A DNA stretch of 64,000 bases from Hyaloperonospora brassicae (taxonomy: Eukaryota > Oomycota > Peronosporomycetes > Peronosporales > Peronosporaceae): the NCBI GenBank assembly GCA_947650285.1, contig CANTFL010000016.1, positions 183,240 through 247,239 of the forward strand, read 5' to 3'. Both the position numbers and the translations under genes were made by a program. Below, piece after piece: positions 56,513 through 64,000 of the stretch. The notes under the pieces are model-generated. The model was not told the origin of the DNA and ran no database searches. It saw only the letters and a program-made list of their open reading frames with translations. Within the stretch, counting starts at the first letter, position 1; each line of letters starts with the position of its first letter.

Positions 56513-57332
56513 TGGTGGAAGCAGGTGGATAGTTGGGCACCACTTGACCAACACCCACATCAGCCGGTACAGCCGGAGCATAGTGTGTGCGAGTTCGCAA
56601 CTGGCCTCTGGCCTTCATCTTGGAGTAATCATACCGAAGCTTTCGTTCTAGACGAACTTCTGCAACATCTGCACTTTCTCTGAGAGCTAACACGCTGCTG
56701 AGGTGTCGTTTTCGATGCACCCAGCGAGCAAACGCGTTGTCTTCTTCCGCCTGTGATTCGCCTGTGAATAGGAGGATGAGTATACCCTTCATCGGTGGAA
56801 CTGGTGCACTCCGTGCTTGCGTGTCAAGTCGCAACTTGTATTGACTCTGAGTCGTCAAGTAAGGTTGCAGGCACCTCTCGCGAAGTACCTGTCGACTCGC
56901 CACCTCATCAGAAGATGTTGGCTCAGCGCCAATGGCTCGCGTTGCCAAAGAACGACCTGTCGTTTGGCGTATACGCTCTTCTACACCGAGTGGGGTGAAA
57001 TGATAGCCACGACGACCCTCAAGGGTTGCAGCAAGCTGCATACGGCGCTGAGCGCTCTCCTCTCGTTGGATAGCCAACGGTTGTTGCTCATCGAGCGAAT
57101 TGGTGATGATTGCATCGCCCACGATGGGTGTTTGATGCGGCGCCGATAGCGCGTTGGCTTCGCCACGCTCGTCAAATGGGTTTGGTGCAGTATTAGGCGG
57201 TGCCTCTTGCACTGGTGAGTCGGACATTGTCCTCTCTTCGCCATGGATATCGGTATCGCTACCATTATACACCTCCACATCAATGCCGAGGAAGGACGAG
57301 AGAGTCGAGGACTCATGGGGTGGCGATGCCAT
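56034..57332 (-). CDS. Antisense ORF of the second Gypsy element
   Basis: This uninterrupted 432-codon frame runs opposite to gag-pol. It starts with an ATG 110 bp inside the 3' LTR and ends inside the chromodomain region. The N-terminus has IDVEVYNGSDTDIHGEE, comparable to DPDVEVIYSGESDVSDSG in the other element. A charged helical middle (FARWVHRKRHLSSVLALRES, then RLERKLRYDYSKMK) follows, and the C-terminus is helical with heptad character (KKEHEKVLLELGGLRETLGK). It is intact although gag and pol of this copy are riddled with stops. Function unknown. Confidence 0.6.
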   Translation of the reverse strand: MASPPHESSTLSSFLGIDVEVYNGSDTDIHGEERTMSDSPVQEAPPNTAPNPFDERGEANALSAPHQTPIVGDAIITNSLDEQQPLAIQREESAQRRMQLAATLEGRRGYHFTPLGVEERIRQTTGRSLATRAIGAEPTSSDEVASRQVLRERCLQPYLTTQSQYKLRLDTQARSAPVPPMKGILILLFTGESQAEEDNAFARWVHRKRHLSSVLALRESADVAEVRLERKLRYDYSKMKARGQLRTRTHYAPAVPADVGVGQVVPNYPPASTTICEKRLRSQEDPCHDVHKKRRMGNPAAGVSQTPMSSPTPGTLATSPDTGIDPDEDVVSGVAPHGTGGSLDHRAASEVVGIPKKEHEKVLLELGGLRETLGKTHSAFDAMRARVQALELGQARMEAQLDLLIRIQQPMARPTHAAQAPPRSRGTDPDTA

Positions 57333-57441
57333 GGTGTTTTATGTTTTGCCAACCGTGAAGGTTGAAGCACACACACACCGTTCTCTTCGAGGAAAGAATT
57401 CGATTGACGTTGTGTGGCAACGTCAGTCTGGTAGTGGAGGG

Positions 57442-58019
57442 TGTAACGAAGTTACACGTCGACTGGTAGTCGACAATAGGTGTGGTGCACACAAGGGATG
57501 GGATCCCCTTTCAAGTAATATATGAACACAAGTATCAATTGTTGAAACTGATGTCTGTCAACCATTGATTACGAGATCTTTTACTAGGTTTATTTAGGAC
57601 ATAAGTGAGTAGGTTATTTACTTTGTTCTACGGTATTCTTTTAGGTTAAAAGAAGAAATAAAATTCTGTTCCCATTTTGATCCAAAAGACACGTGCCTCT
57701 CTGAGGCGTCTTGCGATCGTAAGGAAGTAGCAACTCCTTGTTAAGGCAGCTACTCCTTGTGCACTCAGTGCGTTTGATTCTTTGAATCGTTTGGTCCCCC
57801 TGGAACAGGGACCGTAATCTCTCTGAGCTTGTTGACTCTTTGAGTCGGGTTCTTTGAACCAACCTTGGCTCTCGGAGCTGTTGACTCTTTGAGTCGGTTT
57901 TTTTAGACCAACCTTAGCTCTCGGAGCTGTTGACTCGTTGAGTCGGGTTCGTATAACCAAAGTTGCCCATTAAGCGTTAAGTCTTCCTCTGACTAAAGGA
58001 GTTGTGTAGCTCCGTAACA
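57442..58019 (+). repeat. 3' LTR of the second Gypsy element
   Basis: The 578-bp LTR matches 50157-50685 with few substitutions. The length difference of 49 bp is explained by one extra copy of the GACTC-3-GAGTC unit near 57880. The end reads GTAACA rather than GTTACA, a decayed terminus. A purine-rich GTGGAGGG precedes it. Confidence 0.93.
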
Positions 58020-61000
58020 GCTACGCAATATATAAGATCGACATTAGCAACAGCTGTAAACGACGAGATGTTGTAGAGTGATTGCTCATTGTAGAAATAC
58101 AGAATGATCATCGAGGATTTTAGAACTCCCTTTTAACTTGCAAAATTGACGGGTCCGCATAGCGCTGCGCACTACAATGTGATTCATCCTCCAGTAGCGG
58201 GTGGTTCTGATTAGCCATTACATCTTTCATTTATCTAATAACATCCTTTGAACTAGCATGATATTGGTGTACAAAATCGTATTTCAACAACCCTCCCCAC
58301 CATCAAATTAAAGAATACCGCGCATTTTTTCAGATTTTATGCTCAATCGATAGTAGGACCTTATCAAACCACTCTCACTCACGTCGTAACCAGGACAGGT
58401 CTATTCTGGTATTTTATCGGGTCACAATTTTGATTAGGTAGGTCTTCAACTTAGCGATCAACGTTCTGTCTACTGTGCCTGTGTTATTACCCAAGTCAAT
58501 CGTGCTGTACTATATTATCCTTAAAGCTTAAAATGTCGACGCCTTTTCACAGCTGATCCGATGATAACTGCCACTGTAATTTCTTAACACGTCCCGGCGT
58601 CTGCATATCATTTGACCTATTCACGAGACCAAGTATTGGCGTTGCCAGGAAATATGGTGATCGTAAGTCTCTTAGAATGGATCCATATTCATTAGCCGAT
58701 CGGTGTACAAATATCCGTCAGTCTCCGAAAGCTAAAGTATTGGATCGATCATGATCAAAGTATTTTCAATTTTTACGCAGCCGATGCAATGCTGGTGCTT
58801 TAAAATATAAAAACAAAGTATCGTTGCGATCACAAGGTCGAGGTCGTGCCGTAGGATGATCGATTATCTTGCCCAATTCGCCACCATGTCACTCTTAGAC
58901 ACAAAGCCATGATATTTGGTCTTATTTACATATAAATTCGGTGCACTCAAAAGGTACGCAGAAGCTATTGTTAAAACTATGTCAACAAAGAATTACATAT
59001 AATCACACAAAATGATCCATCGCTTAGTTTTTCGAAGCCGGTTACTGATAGGTGTTCATTCAAAGAAATTCACAAACCATGACTCTAGGTGGTGATATAA
59101 TCTTGTCTGTCTTGCTTTTAATTGCAAACTTATCGCGATCAGCACTTCTAGTTAAGTATAATCCTTGCAGAGATAGCAACGAGTATCTGATCCATTTATT
59201 TTTGCAACTGCTAATTTCCAATGTCCGGATCGATAAAAACGTCAATCTTCCTCCCAGCATATTATCACGCACTAAAAATCGCACAATTTGTCATTGTCTA
59301 ACGTAGAATAATTGCTTTTATCATACGCAAATTCAGTATGGTACGGTAAATTTTAATTAAGGAAGAGATTAATCTTTTTTTGAGCAGTGTGTACTTACTT
59401 TCATTTGTGTTCGTCGTGTCATGGGTGGATGTACCTGATAAAAACACAATTACAATCATTAAACGATGCTGCCGGTACCGGCGATTTTCCAGCATAGACT
59501 ACAATTGCCGGAGATCGATCTTGACCAAATATAAAGCATTAAGGCTTATAGGTTTTTATTATAGACGTGGGAAATGTTATCACTGCTTACTCTCGACAAA
59601 TTTCTGTTTCGGATCGCAATCGCCCCATTTTTGTTTTAGATACAAGCATGATCGCCCGAAACTAAGCCTGGATTGAAATTGTACTCATCTCGATAGTTGA
59701 GGTCGTTATTTTTCCACCTTAATAGACATCGACTGATATTTATAATTAATTCAGCACCTCATGCAACTTATATATCCCACATCACGTAGTGCTTGCAATT
59801 GAATCAAAATCTCTTCAATTGAAGATGCTTTAAACTAAAATGCCAAGGCATACATCATTGATCGTAACGTTCGAGAAAACAAAATATCGATAACGTTTTT
59901 TGAGGTATTTTGAGTGAGTTTTGTACATTTTCAGAAGAAATGTAAAGACCCAGGCACCCACCTTGCTTGGGCCACATAAAACGATTTATTTGTGTGATTT
60001 TCAACAGCTCTTATATCAGAGATCAAAAAAATCATCCACACTTCGCATATACACAGGCTCATGATGTGGCAGGTACCACAATACATTAATGCATCACCAT
60101 AAACCTACCATATTGTGTCTGTCTAAAATTGGTTGTCATCTCTTCCTTAGAAACTACGTGAACACAAAATTTATTTTAGCTTCTAAGTTTTTTGATGCTA
60201 AGATGGAAATATAACTGTAGCAGTTTTGCTGGGAATAGTAGCTATCCTGCGATATTGATGATCAGTAAGAGCATATCCGATTAGACATTTCTGTATCTGT
60301 CTATATAAACGCAAGTAAATTTTTATCGGTCTTGACAAAGTATTTGGCTTGATAGATGCGGAGATCATTTCTATTTACTTTTTTTATTTCATCACTCAAA
60401 CCTACTCGTTATACAAGGACCACTTTCACATCGCGTCGCATGCATCTTGTGATATATGAAGCATCAGCGACTATGAACCATCACCAATCTAGCCATATAA
60501 TTTCATCATCAAATTTCGATGTAAAATCATTTACTTCGCCGTAATTTTATGATACCACCACTATCGGTGATACCCATGACGATGACGATGTCGGCAGTCA
60601 GTTGGTCGTGGCGGATTTCAATATTTTGATCTATTTGGCTGGCGATCTCAAAACTTGGAGGCACTGGTCGCACATTTTGACTCACTATGTCAGCAAGACA
60701 AGAATCAAATTGCAAAAATTCCTCGTGCAACGGAAATTAGCGTATTACCCTATATAAAAGGAGAGATGCTTCTTCCCCTTCATAAATCTACCAAAAGTTA
60801 CCTTCGGAAATGGTTTATTCGGACCTACAACCTGAGTGTCATCAATTTTTTACGTCCACCGAAGCTGGCACCTGTAGGTTCAAGTTGATGCGGCTCGTTC
60901 ATGGGAAAAATGTTTGTATGCTTTTGCGTGTATATGTGTGTCAATACTTGTGCTAAGGTAGTACAATTTCTAGAAGTTTGCAAGTGCACGGTCTTGCAAT
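58020..61000. other. AT-rich DNA, no gene
   Basis: Open frames are short and show no motifs. Composition drops to AT-rich without clear repeat boundaries. I see nothing to annotate. Confidence 0.5.
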
Positions 61001-61170
61001 AGCGCTGTAGGTCAAAAGGTAGACCTTGGCAGAGATACAAAGAGGTCTAGGGTCCGATACCCGGTCTTAGCAAGAAAGTTAAACCTTCGGGTTCTGGTGT
61101 GATGTAATTCACCAGCAGTGTCCTGTCATAAGACGGGTGTCTCCCACTGCTTTGAGTGTTATTTAACCAA
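61001..61170 (+). mobile_element. tRNA-derived SINE-like sequence
   Basis: A polymerase III promoter pair is visible: an A box TAGGTCAAAAGG at 61008-61019 and a B box GGTCCGATACC at 61051-61061, 43 bases apart start to start, as in tRNA genes and tRNA-derived SINEs. The flanks do not fold into a complete tRNA cloverleaf. A non-tRNA tail rich in short hairpins follows (GGTGTGATGTAATTCACC, CCTGTCATAAGACGGG). Oomycete SINEs of this type are known in Phytophthora infestans. The 3' limit is a guess. Confidence 0.5.
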
Positions 61171-61739
61171 ATATTTGTGCACACATCAGAAAAAAGGGAT
61201 CTCTACAATGCTTAACGATTGGTCAACTAAATATATGGCCAGCTAGCGAAGAGATGAAAAAGATTGGACAGCAAGCGACGATATACTTGCAACACAAGAT
61301 ACGAGATAACACACAATATTCAAATCACTTTCGATTTTAATACTTCGGCCACAAGCATCTACTAAGCGCTCACGTCAATAAGAAATTCTAATAAAGCTTT
61401 CAAAAAAGACGCCATATGCTGACATACATATTCATCCTACCGACATCTACTTCTGTGATGATATTTCGTCTTTAGGGTGCAGCTTGATCCATTACAACTT
61501 ATCCTATAGATCGTTATGTCTTTCGTTTATGTAGTTATAACTTCTTCACGCTAATCGTGTATCGAGGCACCGACAGTCACGAAATGGTAACTAGCACTAA
61601 ACCTTTTCACTAAAAACAGAGGTTATCAGTGTAATATCAATTCACGTATGTTATTGTGGAAAGCTGGACTACTAGGCGATAATTTTTAGTATTGGTCTAG
61701 GTTAAACTGTTTTTATTGTAGTCAGAACTTAATAAAATT
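61171..61739. other. AT-rich spacer
   Basis: No gene seen. The right part may include the unrecognisable start of the relic LTR that follows. Confidence 0.4.
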
Positions 61740-61966
61740 AATACACAAAAGAGTATTGTGACGTTTGATCACCACCCATTGCGCGCATCGAGCAGATAAT
61801 GGTGTGTAGATATCCTTTCTTACACTAAACAATGTGTGAAACCTTGGGTCACTGAAATTATATAAGATTGTGTTGCAAATTTTAAGAGGAAAATAGAATG
61901 TTATCAACACAATATTACCAAACCTTATAATGATACTATTATGTATCGGGTTCGCCCCATTATACA
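61740..61966 (-). mobile_element. Relic LTR related to the 40.7-48.6 kb Gypsy family
   Basis: It aligns with the second half of the 390-bp LTR. Landmarks in order are ATTGTGACG...TCACCACCCATTGCGCGC (LTR: ATGGTGACG...TCACCACTCATTGCGCGC), then TGTAGATATC, and an end CGGGTTCGCCCCATTATACA (LTR: CGGGCTGCCCCGTTACA). The sequence just beyond, TTACCCTTGACTGAAAGACAC, resembles the polypurine side of the first element (CACCCCCCTTAACTGATAGTCAC). It is thus an old 3' LTR of a minus-strand element. Confidence 0.65.
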
Positions 61967-62112
61967 TTACCCTTGACTGAAAGACACATATATTGACTCT
62001 TTCTATTGGCTGTCACCCGTTGAAACACGTTTGGACAGAGGGATTTTGTTAGGTCAAGTTTTATTCATTCCTGATCTTGTATCGCATGCTGAAAAATTCC
62101 ATAAAGCGTTTA

Positions 62113-62370
62113 ATGAACGATGAACAGCCCATGTCTACACCAGCAAAAAAGGGGCAGACTCTTCTTTGTCTCCCTCTACATCCTTGCATGCAGCAAAGGT
62201 AGCTGCAGATTCTTGTAATACTTCACCACGTGCGAGTAATGCTTCTAATTAAGAGCTCATCTATTTTTCCGCGTCACATGACAATTCTGATCCAACAGTA
62301 GTTTCCACTCCACTTGTATCACCTGCGGTGGCTTCGGATGACCCTTTATTATATAAAAAGGGGCTTCCAA
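62113..62370 (+). pseudogene. Relic of the antisense ORF in a third element
   Basis: Beginning about 150 bp inside the relic 3' LTR, the plus strand reads a Ser/Ala/Pro-rich sequence (SLSPSTSLHAAKVAADSC, then TSPRASNASN), a stop, and then ELIYFSASHDNSDPTVV at about 62253. This matches the layout and the EVIYSGESDVSDSG block of the antisense ORF at 41183. Frame breaks show it is dead. Its position relative to the LTR is the same as in the two complete elements. Confidence 0.5.
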
Positions 62371-63798
62371 AAAGATAACTCATTATTTACATTATAGTCT
62401 GCTAGGTTTAATGAAACAAAAAATGACACATCAGCGACGCCAACGTTTGCGCAATCGCAAGAGCGTAGCATGGACGATGTGGTGAAATGGGTTTTACAAA
62501 ACTGCTGGTGTGATTCCGCTTCTCCACTGGTGCCCATTTATTGACTATCGGAGAAGGTACCCCGTTTCCGTGCTTGACTCCTTCCCCACATTGTGTACCC
62601 GTCGGTAGAACGGGCTTCACTCTTCTCGGTGGAATCATGTCGATTTTAGACTTGACCGTGTTTGGTAGGGGGATTGCGTTGAAATCTTCACGCGATCGCA
62701 GGTCACTTGTAAGTACTTGATATCAGCATCCTAGGTCTCAACGAGATCACCTTGTCCAATAAGTAGATCTTGGTCTGCTTGGCCTTCTATCCACTGTATC
62801 CATCTCGCAATCTTGATCACAATTGCTTTCTCGCTGCACTATATGGCAGTTTTCTTGATGTTTGTGATAGTTCCGAACGTATCTGGCCAAACAATTCAGG
62901 TGAGACACTTGTAACACGAGCGGTCGACTCTTTGTTTTGTTAAGAGGCCAACCAAATTAGCCCGGAAGAGATAACGAGTGTCTTTTGAAGTAAGTTGAGC
63001 TCTTTTTATAGTTAGCCAACCAAATTTATTAACCTACGACCTAAATAATTCATGTTCAAGGCTCTCGCCACGCGTCGTCTAATGAATCAATCTGACTCTG
63101 GTACATCATAGACTCTTTTTTTTATTCCCTAACCCTGATTCGGATCGGATCCGTCTCGGATCGGATCTCTTCTTTGGCCTGAATTCTTCTTTGATCAGAT
63201 CTCTTCTTTGATCGAATCTCTTCCAAAATCGGATCCGCTCTCGGACCCGGTCCTCTCTTATATCTAATCCACTTTCACATCGGATCTCTCTCTCGGATCG
63301 GATTTACTCTCAGATCGGATACGATTCTTGTGATCTGCCCATACAGACTTTATAACTATTTCAGTTACCAGGGTAGCCCTTCTTCCGCACAGTCATTACA
63401 CCATATTTCTATTCGCTTCTCCACACGATGTAAGCTTGGTAATCCGACAAATGCGAGGCTAAATAAAGTGCCAGGTCCGCAACTGTTTCGAAACTAAGCA
63501 TTTAAAAATTAGGATGGTAGCCAAATTTAGGAACTTTACATGTGCCAAGAGACTGGAAACAAAATGAAGATCGGCTGGCGAGTGAAGCTTTGCAACAGGA
63601 TAAAGACATGGTCGTTGTGACAGAAGAAGATCGACGAGGAATAAAGTACACACAATCGATTAGACGAGTTGATATCACCTAGAAGTGCGAGAGGGGTGAC
63701 CAAGATGGCAGCACATGGCAGACCTGCTGCGCAAAGACGTCGAGAACCAGAATTGCTACAAGAATAAGTAGTCCAGCAGATCTGGATCGAGCATATTA
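62371..63798. other. Decayed internal region and simple repeats
   Basis: If the relic LTR belongs to a minus-strand element, this stretch should hold its pol 3' end, but I cannot recognise domains. At 63138-63330 a degenerate repeat of CGGATCGGATCTCTTCTTTGA-like units occurs. Confidence 0.4.
63138..63330. repeat. Degenerate GGATCGGATCTCT tandem repeat
   Basis: Variants of CGGATCGGATCTCT and TCTTTGATCGAATCTCT follow each other about ten times with irregular spacing. It is a diverged short tandem repeat. Confidence 0.75.
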
Positions 63799-64000
63799 GT
63801 CAAGAACAGGACAAAGAGGACTGGATCCATTATTTAAAGATGTGTTTGACAGGGTATTTGACTATGTTGAGTGCGACAAGGCGAAAACGATTGATCTGAT
63901 TGAGCGTGTTTACGAGGTGAACAAAGACGAATTGTTGATTTTCTGCTCCCGCTCCACCCCAACGGATGATCGTACCGGTAAAATGCGACTGGGGATACCA
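63799..64000 (+). other. Open frame running off the window edge
   Basis: From about 63820 a frame stays open to the end of the window. It reads DPLFKDVFDRVFDYVEC, then LIERVYEVNKDELLIFC and TPTDDRTGKMRLGIP. It looks protein-like (alternating hydrophobic and charged residues) but I do not recognise it. It could be a transposon piece or the edge of a gene. Confidence 0.25.

Larger units (their letters stand above)
50157..58019 (+). mobile_element. Second Ty3/Gypsy chromovirus, decayed (7863 bp)
   Basis: Direct LTRs of 529 and 578 bp flank gag, protease, RT, RNase H, integrase and chromodomain reading on the plus strand in that order. Each domain has stops or frameshifts (two nonsense codons and a shift in gag, stops in protease and at the RT end, breaks around the integrase), so it is inactive. 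No convincing 5-bp target duplication remains (GTCAC left, GCTAC right). TGGTAG at 50688-50693, two bases past the 5' LTR, is a weak primer site of the same type as in the first element. It carries a 432-codon antisense ORF behind the 3' LTR. Confidence 0.93.

Noticed and set aside
1..64000. CRISPR arrays, rRNA genes, complete tRNA genes
   Set aside because: None were found. The regularly spaced palindromes in the Gypsy elements differ in sequence from one another and are not direct repeats, and the tRNA-like boxes at 61.0 kb do not fold into a tRNA.

Overview
The window looks like nuclear DNA of a plant-pathogenic oomycete (Peronosporaceae, Phytophthora or a downy mildew). Two elicitin-like genes with the six-cysteine pattern point to this, and so do the short introns (64-96 nt), the compact GC-rich genes, and the mix of Ty3/Gypsy chromoviruses, LINEs, FAR1-type MULEs and Helitron relics. 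The species cannot be fixed from sequence reading alone.

Layout. 1-13.3 kb is repeat-derived: a decayed minus-strand LINE (RT at 1.3-2.2 kb), a MULE bounded by ~60-bp terminal inverted repeats (8682-11715) carrying a broken FAR1/MULE transposase, a solo LTR with perfect 5-bp target-site duplications (11841-12230), and a plus-strand LINE 3' fragment. At 14.2-16.0 kb lies a two-exon secreted S33-type alpha/beta hydrolase that has lost its catalytic serine and histidine. 16-26.7 kb is again repeat-rich: a Helitron helicase scrap, an old LTR and a second decayed LINE. 26.75-38.5 kb is a gene island: a five-exon Mo25 (CAB39) homologue, an 849-residue ankyrin-repeat protein, the CCT2 (TCP-1 beta) chaperonin subunit, and two convergent elicitin-like genes with GPI-anchor-like tails.

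40.66-48.64 kb is a structurally complete Ty3/Gypsy chromovirus on the minus strand: 390-bp LTRs, GTGCG target duplications, an initiator-tRNA-Met-like primer site, gag, pol and a chromodomain. Pol carries one frameshift and two nonsense codons. 50.16-58.02 kb is a second, more decayed plus-strand chromovirus with 529/578-bp LTRs. 58-64 kb is AT-rich and decayed, with a tRNA-derived SINE-like sequence and a relic LTR related to the first element.

The most unusual material is in these retrotransposons. Each complete element carries an open reading frame on the strand opposite gag-pol. It starts 110-130 bp inside the 3' LTR, runs back into the 3' end of pol, encodes an acidic/Ser-rich N-terminus with a related DVEV-Y-G-S-D motif, and ends in a helical or coiled-coil region. 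A third relic at 62.1-62.3 kb keeps the start of the same reading frame. In addition, the 40.66-48.64 kb element is packed almost end to end with perfect short inverted repeats (6-12 bp arms, loops of a few bases). The second element shows the same texture, and the host genes I examined do not. Neither feature is explained by the standard parts list of a Gypsy element.
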